A stretch of DNA of 64,000 bases from [Scytonema hofmanni] UTEX 2349 (GTDB lineage Bacteria > Cyanobacteriota > Cyanobacteriia > Cyanobacteriales > Nostocaceae). Numbering within the stretch: position 1 is the first letter of the stretch; every line of letters starts with the position of its first letter. A program made the position numbers and the translations under genes. The notes beneath the pieces are model-generated. The model searched no databases. It was not told where the DNA came from and saw nothing but the letters and a program-made list of their open reading frames with translations. The stretch covers positions 2,595,130-2,659,129 of the forward strand of contig NZ_KK073768.1 in the NCBI RefSeq assembly GCF_000582685.1, written 5' to 3'. This document shows, piece after piece, positions 8,197-17,059 of the stretch.

Positions 8197-10344
8197 TTAT
8201 GGTATTGGCACAAAATCATAGCCTGTACGAGAACGATTACCAGTAGCGATTTTTACAAGTTGAACTGGAGCATTGCGATCGCCTGATGCTAAAAATCGAA
8301 TCGCACCAGAAGCACCGATTGCAGAAAAGTTAGATGAGCTAAGTGCTTGTTGTACCCCCTCGCGTGTCGGATTAAGTTCTATAGCAGCAATCAACGCTTG
8401 TGTAGCGTCATAAGATAGGGCAGTTCTCCAACCTACATCACCACCCCAAAGCTGCCTGGCCTTTATGGTAAAGTCTGACGTATAATTCACCCCGGGAATT
8501 GCCACTATTAGACCAACAGCTTGTTGTCTTCCTACTTCTAAAGTCTTGAAGGTGTACAAATCATCTCCCCCCAGCAAAGCTAACCGTTTATCGTGAACCT
8601 GAATTACTTGCAACGCTTTGTCGAGAGTCTCAGTGTTAGAAGCTAACATTAACACTTCTGCACCTTGGTTAGTCGCTTGTTCTACACTTCTAGCCGCACT
8701 AAAATTTGCTTGGGACAAGTCAAATTCATTCGAGACTTGTCCACCTTCTAAAGACACAGATGAGACAAACTCAGATTTAAGCGACTGGCTGTAATTACTT
8801 TGGGAATTGAAAAAAACCGCTGCTTTTTTTTTCTGCAACTTGTTCACCATGTAGTTAGCTAAACTTCTGGCAGCAATGAAATCACTGGGAACTGTACGAA
8901 AAACGTAAGGGCTAAAGTTAGAAATCTTAACTGAGGTACTCGTGGGAGTGATAGCTACAAGTTTTCCAGAAGTATAAACAGTGCCTGCGGCTAAAGTTGC
9001 ATCGCTGGTAGTAGGACCAATTACACCTAATATTTCGGAATTTTTGACTAACGTTGTCGCGATTTGCTTGGATATTTCTGGATTGTCATCGTCGTTGGCA
9101 ATTTCTACCTTCAACCTCACTCCCTTTATACCTCCAGAGGCATTTATTTCATTTTGAGCTTGAGCGATACCACGTAAAATTTCTAAAGAAGTATTTGGAT
9201 TGTTACCAATGGGCAAAGACGTAACTATGGTGTAGCTTTTTGCAGAGCCAATCCGGGCATTATTAAGGAATATCAGCGCTTCTGGGTCGTTAGGATTTTG
9301 TTTAATAGCTGTTGTCAAATTGGCGATCGCTTTTTCATAACTTCCGGCAGCGATCGCTTCTACACCTTCTTTTTTAGCTGGAGAAATTTCTCCTGCAATT
9401 AAAGTTTTTTCACCAAAACTAATGCGGTCTTGTAGGGATGGATTAATAGCATTTTCCTGAATGTAAGTGAAAAGATTGTCAAATTTTAGTCCTAAACTGC
9501 TAGCCAAGAACCAAGTAGCAGCTCCCACTGTGAAGAGCAACATAGCCGCCGATAGAAACATTAGTGATTGAGGTCTACTTTTCTTCAGCCAGTTTTTAGG
9601 GTTAGTGAGTAACTGCTTAGACTGGTGTGGAAGATTTAATAAGTTTATCTGTTCGGGTATAGGTAAACTAATTCCAGCAACCTCTACTTGCTTTTTTCCT
9701 TCCAGCACTTTCGCAAGTTGATTTGTTGCAGCTTCCAAGTTGCCACGAGCAAAGTTTCCCATGCCACGGGCATAAATCAGTAGCGGTTGAAAATCAGCTA
9801 ATGACTCTGCCATTGTTTCCGTCAATGATGCCATTCGCACCAGTTCCGGTGTATCTTTCTCATCCAATTTTGAGAATACCAATGCCAGTTCACGAGCAGC
9901 GTCGCTAGGTTGAGTGTATGCTAAAGCCGTCCACTTCTGAGCTTCGGCAAAATCCTTAACATCAGGGTCATTACTGTGCAGCTGCTGTCGTATATAATAG
10001 AGCATGAAATCTGAAAGTTCTTGAATTCGCTGTTGCCCGAATTTTTCATCCTCCTTTAATTGGCGCAACAGTTGATTTCGCACTGCCAAATCTATCTCAT
10101 AAAGTTCATGTCCAACTTCATCGCACAGGTTTGAAAGCAGCAAATCTGCTACTGCTATCCAAGGAATATTCAGCACTTCACCATGAATATCTCTCTGAAA
10201 GTTCGCCCACAGACGATATAACAAATCGGGTGTGAGTGCTAAGGGAAAAGCCGCATGATACGCCAAATACAAATGCGTCTCTCCAAAGCGTTTTGTAAAA
10301 GACTCGATGCGTCGTTGGGCGACTTGAGGTTTGATTTTGCTCAT
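8197..10344 (-). CDS. Membrane receptor with type-1 periplasmic binding domain
   Basis: The product has 715 residues. A predicted cytoplasmic, helical region (1-255) contains 'PWIAVADLLLSNLCDEVGHE'. One transmembrane helix follows (about 260-283), then a TPR-like stretch (about 325-360, 'GSYEKAIANLTTAIKQNPND') and a region like the ABC-type branched-chain amino-acid binding proteins (about 375-710). Ligand binding outside would be coupled to the inside domain. No ABC permease or ATPase is nearby, so it is probably a sensor, not a transport component. It overlaps the vWA gene by 4 bp and is last in the four-gene operon. The ligand is unknown. Confidence 0.75.
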   Translation of the reverse strand: MSKIKPQVAQRRIESFTKRFGETHLYLAYHAAFPLALTPDLLYRLWANFQRDIHGEVLNIPWIAVADLLLSNLCDEVGHELYEIDLAVRNQLLRQLKEDEKFGQQRIQELSDFMLYYIRQQLHSNDPDVKDFAEAQKWTALAYTQPSDAARELALVFSKLDEKDTPELVRMASLTETMAESLADFQPLLIYARGMGNFARGNLEAATNQLAKVLEGKKQVEVAGISLPIPEQINLLNLPHQSKQLLTNPKNWLKKSRPQSLMFLSAAMLLFTVGAATWFLASSLGLKFDNLFTYIQENAINPSLQDRISFGEKTLIAGEISPAKKEGVEAIAAGSYEKAIANLTTAIKQNPNDPEALIFLNNARIGSAKSYTIVTSLPIGNNPNTSLEILRGIAQAQNEINASGGIKGVRLKVEIANDDDNPEISKQIATTLVKNSEILGVIGPTTSDATLAAGTVYTSGKLVAITPTSTSVKISNFSPYVFRTVPSDFIAARSLANYMVNKLQKKKAAVFFNSQSNYSQSLKSEFVSSVSLEGGQVSNEFDLSQANFSAARSVEQATNQGAEVLMLASNTETLDKALQVIQVHDKRLALLGGDDLYTFKTLEVGRQQAVGLIVAIPGVNYTSDFTIKARQLWGGDVGWRTALSYDATQALIAAIELNPTREGVQQALSSSNFSAIGASGAIRFLASGDRNAPVQLVKIATGNRSRTGYDFVPIP

Positions 10345-11768
10345 ATTTTTCGCCCATCAAAATTCGTTGGACGTCCGCGCAGCACACCAATAGCATCTTG
10401 CAAACCCCGGCGGCTAACTTCAAACATGGGAACCAAACGGGCTATTTCGTAGGCTGTTGTACCAAACCAACGCTTTTTTGGCATTGGATTTAGCCAAGCA
10501 ATGTAACGCACTCGCTGTTTAAGCTTGCCAAGAAATTCTTTAGTTAAATCGTAGCGTTCTTCATTCAAGCCACCACGAGCAGCGCCAGCATCACTGAAAA
10601 TTAATACCGCTGTACGCTCAGAGCAAATATGATTAACAATATCACTGACTAACACCGCTTCTTGATGATAGGGGTCGCGGTAGAGATAATCGATAGGGCA
10701 ATTGTGAAAGTAGTAAATACCAGCATTACCCAAACGACCACCGCGTAACGCCGTTTCTGCTAGCCGCCGGGATAATGCATGAAAAGGCACCATTGAACCA
10801 TCTTGATCAATTAATAACAGCATTTCCGCCCGGTTCACCCTAGGTGCTACTAATACAGGATGGAGCAATAAACCTTGGCATCCAATTTGGTTGACCGTTG
10901 CTTCCACATCTAATTCTGTTGCGGCTCCCTCACGTACCGGGCGGCGTAAGTAGCGCCAAATTTGTTTCATTTGCCGCTCAGTCACAGGAAAATACTCAGT
11001 AGATAAGATAAAGCTAATCTGAGGAATTTCCTCACTTCTAGTTGTAACTTGCCGCACTGCCTGAGCTACTTGTACCTCATCTTCGATTATCTGTGTCAAT
11101 TCTGGGGACAAATGAGGAATGGAGGTATTTTCAATTAGGGACTGTTCAGTTTTCCGCTTAGTTACCGTTCTGAAAGTTATATACCCAGCACTCAAGACGA
11201 TGACTGATAACAAACTGCCAAAAATCCAATTTGACTGGTTTGTGTTGGTGTTTGGCGATGGTGTTGCAGTTGGTTGTACTATTGTTTGATTTGCTGTTTC
11301 CTGTCCAATATTTGTGGTTGGACTCAGTGTTGGTTTTTGCTGTGTTGTCTGGGTTTGTTCGTGGGAACTGAGTTTAAAACTCAAGGCAATTCCAATACCT
11401 AAAATCCCCAGAATCACGTAGCGAGCAATCTGAGATATTTTATTTTGATGCTGTCCAAATTGTGTTTCAGGGGTTAACGAAATAGCCTCACTACCAATTA
11501 ATTGTTTAAACTGATACTCAAATATCAGCTTTTCCTCAGCAGATTTAACCCACAAAGTTTGACACAGACGTTTCAAAGCAGCATTATCACTAATCCCAAA
11601 TCCACCTTGCAAAGACTTTAAAACTAACTGATACTCGTCAATGCCAAGTGGTAAGCCTGCTTCCCGCAGCTTGGTGAAAAGTTCCAGTAGAGGCAAATCG
11701 CAGGGGTTTAGATCCCCGACTTCTTCAAGAAGTCGGGGATCTGGGTGGTGCAAATCATTCTCATCCAC
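10341..11768 (-). CDS. Membrane-anchored von Willebrand factor A protein
   Basis: The product has 475 residues. An N-terminal helical domain (about 22-95) is followed by two transmembrane helices (about 115-133 and 181-199), a Thr/Pro/Gln-rich loop between them, and a vWA domain (about 310-475). The metal-binding motif is DQDGS (321-325), a variant of DxSxS. The topology puts both ends in the cytoplasm. vWA proteins commonly act with MoxR AAA+ ATPases, and here the MoxR gene lies upstream, overlapping by 8 bp. Residues 9-20 are encoded by a perfect DNA palindrome, so the real N-terminus may have been altered by a repeat insertion. Confidence 0.8.
   Translation of the reverse strand: MDENDLHHPDPRLLEEVGDLNPCDLPLLELFTKLREAGLPLGIDEYQLVLKSLQGGFGISDNAALKRLCQTLWVKSAEEKLIFEYQFKQLIGSEAISLTPETQFGQHQNKISQIARYVILGILGIGIALSFKLSSHEQTQTTQQKPTLSPTTNIGQETANQTIVQPTATPSPNTNTNQSNWIFGSLLSVIVLSAGYITFRTVTKRKTEQSLIENTSIPHLSPELTQIIEDEVQVAQAVRQVTTRSEEIPQISFILSTEYFPVTERQMKQIWRYLRRPVREGAATELDVEATVNQIGCQGLLLHPVLVAPRVNRAEMLLLIDQDGSMVPFHALSRRLAETALRGGRLGNAGIYYFHNCPIDYLYRDPYHQEAVLVSDIVNHICSERTAVLIFSDAGAARGGLNEERYDLTKEFLGKLKQRVRYIAWLNPMPKKRWFGTTAYEIARLVPMFEVSRRGLQDAIGVLRGRPTNFDGRKI
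11710..11742. repeat. Perfect 33-bp palindrome inside the vWA gene
   Basis: Two 16-bp arms (AGATCCCCGACTTCTT and its exact reverse complement) flank one central base. The element is read through as codons 9-20 of the vWA gene. A related element with 13-bp arms lies at 48947-48980 between genes. Confidence 0.95.
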
Positions 11769-12690
11769 GGCTTCCCCTCAAATACCGTACATGATCTTCC
11801 CAACTTTTCAGCAATACACCCGCATACGGCAACTTTCCATCCAGTTTCCCCAACACCTCATCTTGAGGATAGCGACGCAAAACACGAAACCAGTCAATTA
11901 ATTCGCTGGTGCTAACTTTCTTACCTGCTTCCCCTTTGTCTTTCCGCATTTCCTCCCGCAGTTGCAAAAAGCGAGTTATAGCTTGAGTAACTAACTCCTT
12001 TGATGTAGTTGGAAATAAAGCATTGATAATTTGGACGAGGGTTTCACTGCTAGGAAATTCCACATAATGAAACAAACACCGACGCAAAAAGGCATCTGGT
12101 AAATCTTTCTCATCATTGCTGGTAATAATCACGATTGGGGCTGCCTTTGCCTCAACTTCCTGACCCGTTTCCTCAACAATAAACCGCCGCTCATCCAGTT
12201 CCAGCAGCAAATCGTTGGGAAAGTCAATGTCAGCTTTATCAATCTCGTCAATCAGCACCACTGTGGGATTGTCCTGCTGAAATGCTTGTCCCAATGGTCC
12301 CAAACGCACGTAGGCAGTTGGGTCATTGATGCGCTGCATTTGTTCTGGTGTTAAGCGATTAGAAGCCGCAAGCTGGGCATCCCGCAACCGTCCCACGGCA
12401 TCGTAAGTATACAACCCATCCCGCGCCCGACTTGTGGATTTTACGTACCAAGCTTTCAAATCCAAGCTTAATTCGTAGGCAACTGCACTAGCTAATTGAG
12501 TTTTACCACATCCCGGTTCACCCTTCAGCAGTAACGGTCGTTCCAAATAAATCGCCAGATTCACCGCTTCCACCAGTTCCGGATTGGGTAAATAGGGATA
12601 CAAAAGCTGTCCCTTAGCTCCCCGTTCTCCGAGTTTGGGCTGCACTTTGCCTGTATATTCCAATACTTGCTTGCCTAGAACTTCAGCCAT
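11761..12690 (-). CDS. MoxR-type AAA+ ATPase
   Basis: The product has 309 residues. Walker A is GEPGCGKT (57-64) and Walker B is VVLIDEID (144-151), followed by 'IVIITSNDEKDLPDAFLRRC', a sensor-1 and arginine-finger region. MoxR ATPases form hexamers and remodel partner proteins, usually with a vWA protein as adaptor. It overlaps the upstream gene by 16 bp and the downstream vWA gene by 8 bp, so the four proteins are probably made together. The Walker motifs are intact and the enzyme should be active. Confidence 0.9.
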   Translation of the reverse strand: MAEVLGKQVLEYTGKVQPKLGERGAKGQLLYPYLPNPELVEAVNLAIYLERPLLLKGEPGCGKTQLASAVAYELSLDLKAWYVKSTSRARDGLYTYDAVGRLRDAQLAASNRLTPEQMQRINDPTAYVRLGPLGQAFQQDNPTVVLIDEIDKADIDFPNDLLLELDERRFIVEETGQEVEAKAAPIVIITSNDEKDLPDAFLRRCLFHYVEFPSSETLVQIINALFPTTSKELVTQAITRFLQLREEMRKDKGEAGKKVSTSELIDWFRVLRRYPQDEVLGKLDGKLPYAGVLLKSWEDHVRYLRGSRG

Positions 12691-13667
12691 TTTTCCTCGT
12701 GTTCGTACCAGTCACAATCAGACAAGCGACAAATTTCTGCCATTACGGGTTCTGGAATGCCATTGTCGCTGTTTTCTAGTATCTTCTCTACTGTTTCACC
12801 CACCTCATCTGTTAGTTTACTCGGTAGTTCGTCCGCTTCATGCTCTAACCAGTTAGTCAGTTCATGCTCGGAAAATTCCGCAATTACAGGCAATTTAACC
12901 GGATTATCCGGCTTCCAAGTTGCTTCAAACCTTTCTGCAAAAGGCATATTCCAACCATCTGCACAGCCTGCATAATCAACCATAAACATTAATAATTGAA
13001 ACTGACTGGCGTTGGCAAGATTACCCCTCGCTTTTGTCGCTAATGGTAACCAAAAATCACGGATTAGTTCTTGCAAATACGGTTCAGGCAGAAAATCCAC
13101 ATCGTAGAAAATAAGTAAAACACTCTGAGTTTGCCACCATTGGTAAACTCTTTCAGCGATTTCAGCAGGTGTGCCTTGTCTGCCCAAACCAACCCGATTA
13201 CTGAGTTCGCGCCATAAAGCTGCTACATCACTTCTACGAGCAATTCGGTTAAGGTCAATTCGCACTGTCTTCCCAGAAATGCTTTTGGGAACGTGCTTGA
13301 TTACTAACCGATTCAATAACCAACGTTGCCCGTAATCTGGGGTACAACCGTGAATCAGGAAGGCTGCCACTGATTCAGCCTCAGCAAATTTGCGGAAGTT
13401 TTGCGCCTGTTTGCGGTATCCTAATTGCAATAGAGCCTTGTATAGTCGTTCGCTGCACGAAGCTCTTTCCAGGTTATCAAGCTGGTTTGCAAGGTGATCA
13501 ATTTCGGCTTCAGTTTGTTCAATTTGCTTGTCTAATTGGAAGCGAATCAGGGTATCGGCTGCGATCGCACAATCCCTTCGCAATTTTGTTAACTTTTCGC
13601 ACAACAATTCATACTGGTCTTGCAATGCGTCGTGTTTAGGTGTATGTGCTGAACAAATGACATTCAC
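12675..13667 (-). CDS. Inactive STAND-like (iSTAND) protein
   Basis: The product has 330 residues. It has an N-terminal coiled coil (about 12-70), a short helical region that could be an effector-associated adaptor ('ERLYKALLQLGYRKQAQNF'), then an NTPase-like region. The expected P-loop reads 'FLIHGCTPDYGQRWLLNRL' (103-121) and lacks the GKT/S lysine. A hydrophobic strand ending in Asp ('SVLLIFYDVDFL') stands where Walker B would be. This matches the idea of the inactive STAND proteins described in vWA-MoxR conflict systems. It is first in the operon. The family assignment is from memory of motif shape. Confidence 0.6.
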   Translation of the reverse strand: MNVICSAHTPKHDALQDQYELLCEKLTKLRRDCAIAADTLIRFQLDKQIEQTEAEIDHLANQLDNLERASCSERLYKALLQLGYRKQAQNFRKFAEAESVAAFLIHGCTPDYGQRWLLNRLVIKHVPKSISGKTVRIDLNRIARRSDVAALWRELSNRVGLGRQGTPAEIAERVYQWWQTQSVLLIFYDVDFLPEPYLQELIRDFWLPLATKARGNLANASQFQLLMFMVDYAGCADGWNMPFAERFEATWKPDNPVKLPVIAEFSEHELTNWLEHEADELPSKLTDEVGETVEKILENSDNGIPEPVMAEICRLSDCDWYEHEEKWLKF

Positions 13668-13789
13668 TTCCTTATCTAAGTCAATAATCTTACGCCGTGT
13701 GCAACTTTCTCACAAACCTAACCCCCAACCCCTTTCCTACAAGGGAAGGGGAGCAAGAATCAAAGCCTCTCGGACTGTGGCGGCTACGG

Positions 13790-13933
13790 TGTACACGCAA
13801 GTCATCGAATTAGCGAAAAAGGAGTGAAAAACCTCACCCTGTCCGTTCCGGACATCCCTCTCCTTGGCAAGGAGAGGGAAAGATTTTAGCTACGCTAAAA
13901 GCGAGGGTGAGGTTTTTCCGACTTGTGTGTACA
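13790..13933. repeat. 144-bp MITE-like element with nested inverted repeats
   Basis: The outer ends are TGTACACGCAAGTC and GACTTGTGTGTACA (13 of 14 match as inverted repeats). A perfect 15-bp inner pair lies at 13826-13840 and 13904-13918, and a 10-bp hairpin (CCCTCTCCTT / AAGGAGAGGG) near 13855-13878. No ORF is present. Just before it, 13717-13755 carries a second palindromic repeat. The remaining bases to 14101 show nothing I can name. Confidence 0.8.
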
Positions 13934-14101
13934 TTGAGGCAGCAATCTCATTCATTGCGTTTTGTTTCAATAGCTGAAACTTGTCTCCGGCACTAAGTAT
14001 CACTTATATAGTTTCTTCAAACAGTAGTGTACCAGTTCCAGACAAAGTACTAAAGTTTCGGCTATACAGGACTATTCACCGTCTGCTATTCTCAAAATTC
14101 C

Positions 14102-14746
14102 ATGACTCCCCTTAGCACCATTTTCTCTTTTTTTCCTGCTTTAGTAATACTTTTGACAGCAGCATCAATCCTTTGGATTTGCTTTTATCCAGGGATATTA
14201 AGTATTATGGCGCTTTTGATTTCTTTATACGTATTTCCATTATTGATATATAAAATACATGAATATTTTTATCCTTTAAAAGAAGGAATCAGCTATTTAG
14301 GCGGTAAAAATTATTCACCTTGGTGGGGAAGTCACCAAATACAAGTAATATATATTGCCTTTCCCGCATTAGAAACACTATTGCGGCTTATCCCCGGTGC
14401 ATTCTCATTGTGGTTGCGGTTGTGGGGGGCAAAAGTGGGTAAAAATGTTTATTGGACACCGCAGTTAGAAATAAGCGATCGCGCTTTAATTGAAATCGGC
14501 GATAATGTCGTATTCGGTAACGGTGTCGGCATTTATTCTCACATCATCAAACCAAAAAAACAAGATTTATTGCTATATGTTAAAAAAGTAAAAATTGGTA
14601 ACAATGTCTTTTTAGGAGCTTGGAATCACATAGCACCAGGAGTTACAATTGCAGATGGAACTTACGTTCCTGTCTTCACTCATATTTATCCGAATAAGCT
14701 AGTTGAAAACAAGGAAATAATTACAACCGCAGATGAACGCGAATAA
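14102..14746 (+). CDS. Left-handed beta-helix acyltransferase-like membrane protein
   Basis: The product has 214 residues. Hydrophobic N-terminal segments (about 5-60) are followed by a hexapeptide-repeat region (about 115-205, 'KVGKNVYWTPQLEISDRALIEIG', 'VKIGNNVFLGAWNHIAPG'). Such folds are found in O- and N-acyltransferases. A membrane-anchored form suggests a lipid or membrane-associated acceptor. The GH3-like gene starts 64 bp downstream in the same direction, so an activated-acyl transfer pair is plausible. I see no decisive catalytic His. Confidence 0.65.
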   Translation: MTPLSTIFSFFPALVILLTAASILWICFYPGILSIMALLISLYVFPLLIYKIHEYFYPLKEGISYLGGKNYSPWWGSHQIQVIYIAFPALETLLRLIPGAFSLWLRLWGAKVGKNVYWTPQLEISDRALIEIGDNVVFGNGVGIYSHIIKPKKQDLLLYVKKVKIGNNVFLGAWNHIAPGVTIADGTYVPVFTHIYPNKLVENKEIITTADERE

Positions 14747-14810
14747 ACGCGGATAATATCTTAATCTTATCTGCGTCCATCTGCGTTCATCTGCGGTAAA
14801 AACTCTTAAA

Positions 14811-16337
14811 ATGCATTTCATTATCAAGTTATTCGCAAAGCTTCTTACTCCTGCTGCCAATCGATTTCATCATACACTGAAAAATCCCCAAGCAACCCAG
14901 AAAAAAGTACAAAAGGAGATTTTTCAACGTCTTATTCAAAGTGAATATGGCAAATCTTTAAATATCAAATCTCTCGCTGATTGGAATCGCATCCCCATAG
15001 TTGCATATCACGATATTGAAAAGTTAATTTTGCAACAAAAGGAAACTAAAAAGCCTTTACTAACATCTGAATCAATCCTTTTTTATGAAAAAACTTCCGG
15101 AAGTCGCGGTGCTGCAAAGCTAATTCCTTACACAAAATCTTTGCTGAGTTCTTTTAATCAAATGTTCTGTGTTTGGGCATACGATTTAATTGTACATGGG
15201 GCAAACTTTTCTACAGGTAAAATATACTTTTGCATTTCCCCACAGTTGGGAGAAAAACAAGATGAAATCGGATTAAACAATGATTCAGAATATCTAGATG
15301 GATGGTTAAGGTGGGTTCTCAGTCCTTTTTTGATTTCACCTCGCGGACTAAATCGTATTGGTGATGCGGAAGAATTTAAAAATAAACTTTCTCAGACACT
15401 TTTAGTCGAAGAAAAGTTAGAAATTATCTCTATTTGGAGTCCAAGTTTTCTCAAAGTTATCCTAGATTATATTCAAAGTAATCGTACACGACTTTTGTTA
15501 GAAATAGGCGATCGCCTTTCACCTCAACGTCACCAAATGCTTCTCAATACAGAGATTCCCTGGACGCAACTTTGGGGAGAACTCAAACTTATCTCTTGTT
15601 GGGATAGCGCTAACGCTGCGGATGGTGCGGAATTTTTGCGTTCATTGTTTCCCAACGTTTTAGTACAGGGTAAAGGACTCCTCGCTACCGAAGCACCGCT
15701 AACTATCCCTTTAATTCCAGCGCGGGGATGCGTACCAATGCTCAATGAAGTATTTTTTGAGTTTGAAGATGAAGCCGGCAAAATTTACGGCTTGCATGAA
15801 TTGCAAATAAACGGAGTTTATGAAATAATTCTTTCTCAAAAAGGCGGATTATATCGTTATCGAATAGGCGATCGCATTCGCGTTACCCATTTCTATTTAA
15901 ATACACCTTGTTTACAATTTCTCGGACGGACTCAAGAAATCAGCGATTTAGTTGGGGAGAAACTACATTCTGAATTTGTCCGTCAAGTTCTCGATTCTTT
16001 ACCTTTACAAGGAACATCCTTTAAAAGTTTAGTACCCGTCAAGGAGCCGCAACATTACATTTTGTTACTCGACCAAACGAATGTAAATCCTCAACAACTC
16101 GCGCAACAATTAGATGATGCATTGCAACAATCTCCTCAATATCGCTATGCAAGGCTTTTAAATCAACTTCAACCGGTGCGAGTATTGGTATCTTCACGCA
16201 TCCCGGAAATTGTCGCTTTATATAAAATGCGATCGGGCAAAAAATGGGGCGACTTGAAACACGATATTCTCTCAACTACACCCATCGAATCAGAACTACT
16301 CGCGCTTATTGAAGAAAGAAACGATGAGTGTAAATAA
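14811..16337 (+). CDS. GH3-family acyl-adenylating enzyme
   Basis: The product has 508 residues, in the family's usual size range. The ATP-binding motif is in 'YEKTSGSRGAAKLIPYT' (about residues 92-108); further on come 'LLATEAPLTIP' and 'YRYRIGDRIRV', a GH3 signature region. GH3 enzymes adenylate carboxylic acids and join them to amino acids (plant auxin and jasmonate conjugation); bacterial members act in specialised metabolism. It is probably co-transcribed with the acyltransferase-like gene upstream. The substrate is unknown. It may supply or modify products of the oxygenase cluster at 2.6-8.2 kb, but 6 kb of other genes lie between. Confidence 0.8.
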   Translation: MHFIIKLFAKLLTPAANRFHHTLKNPQATQKKVQKEIFQRLIQSEYGKSLNIKSLADWNRIPIVAYHDIEKLILQQKETKKPLLTSESILFYEKTSGSRGAAKLIPYTKSLLSSFNQMFCVWAYDLIVHGANFSTGKIYFCISPQLGEKQDEIGLNNDSEYLDGWLRWVLSPFLISPRGLNRIGDAEEFKNKLSQTLLVEEKLEIISIWSPSFLKVILDYIQSNRTRLLLEIGDRLSPQRHQMLLNTEIPWTQLWGELKLISCWDSANAADGAEFLRSLFPNVLVQGKGLLATEAPLTIPLIPARGCVPMLNEVFFEFEDEAGKIYGLHELQINGVYEIILSQKGGLYRYRIGDRIRVTHFYLNTPCLQFLGRTQEISDLVGEKLHSEFVRQVLDSLPLQGTSFKSLVPVKEPQHYILLLDQTNVNPQQLAQQLDDALQQSPQYRYARLLNQLQPVRVLVSSRIPEIVALYKMRSGKKWGDLKHDILSTTPIESELLALIEERNDECK

Positions 16338-16363
16338 GATTAAGTAGAACAGTTTAAATAAAT

Positions 16364-16510
16364 CACCCTATGTCCGAAGCGAATGAAACGTTCGCGTTGG
16401 CATTCGCGGAGCGTGTCGCAGACAAGCCTCTCGCAGAGAAGCGTCTCGTAGAGAAGTGAAATGTTCGCGGAGCGTGTCGCAGACAAGCAATTCGCTTGCG
16501 GTTATGCCGA
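16364..16510. repeat. Interspersed GCGTGTCGCAGACAAGC-type repeat
   Basis: The motif GCGGAGCGTGTCGCAGACAA occurs twice (about 16407 and 16469) within a GC-rich block that also contains 'TCTCGCAGAGAAGCGTCTCG'. It is non-coding and probably strongly folded. It fills the first part of the 722-bp gap after the GH3 gene. Confidence 0.75.
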
Positions 16511-16544
16511 TTTTACATTCTGTTACATAGTTAGGTTTATTCTC

Positions 16545-16806
16545 ATACCAATTTAATATGAAGTTGCATAATTAAAGAACCCCACCCTAACCCTCCCCGC
16601 AAGCGGGGAGGGAATAAGAATCTAGTAGTCTATGTCATTAATTCTGATGGGTAATCAAATTTCCAAAGCCTTAAAAATCAATTATTTTGCTAAGTTGAAA
16701 CCCCTCAAAACTTATGACATGGACTACTAGTTCCCCCTCCCCGCTTGCGGGGTAGGGGGTTAGGGGGTGGGGTAGAATTCTATGCAGCTTCACAAAGAAT
16801 TGGTAT
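16545..16806. mobile_element. 262-bp MITE candidate
   Basis: Perfect 9-bp terminal inverted repeats (ATACCAATT / AATTGGTAT) extend to about 26 bp with mismatches. Inside are inverted GC-rich arms (CCCCACCCTAACCC with CCCCGCAAGCGGGG hairpins) and an inner pair around 'CTAGTAGTCTATGTCAT' / 'ATGACATGGACTACTAG'. There is no ORF of note. The size, ends and lack of coding fit a miniature inverted-repeat element moved in trans. Confidence 0.8.
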
Positions 16807-16891
16807 CACCGACTTACTTATTTCATAATTCTAGTTGCGTTATTTTTATTCATGTTAATTAAACAGACATGATACCACAGGTACGTTTTTT

Positions 16892-16910
16892 GCTAATGAT
16901 TATCGTTATC
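16892..16910. promoter_or_regulatory. Fur-box-like site
   Basis: The 19-bp site GCTAATGATTATCGTTATC matches the classical Fur consensus at 16 of 19 positions. It lies about 150 bp upstream of the secreted protein gene at 17060. Iron-dependent control is inferred. Confidence 0.5.
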
Positions 16911-17059
16911 TATATCCATTTTTACTCTTATACACAAAACGGATCTTTATTTTGTTAAGAAAATATTACAAATATTGAATATTCCCGATAAATACTCTCT
17001 TGACCTGTAACAGTTAATCGGATAACGTAATCGTTCAGTAAGATGTTCCCTGATAACTT

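Noticed and set aside
13528..13827. 99-residue + strand frame
   Set aside because: It is formed by the reverse of the iSTAND gene start and the palindromic repeat after it.
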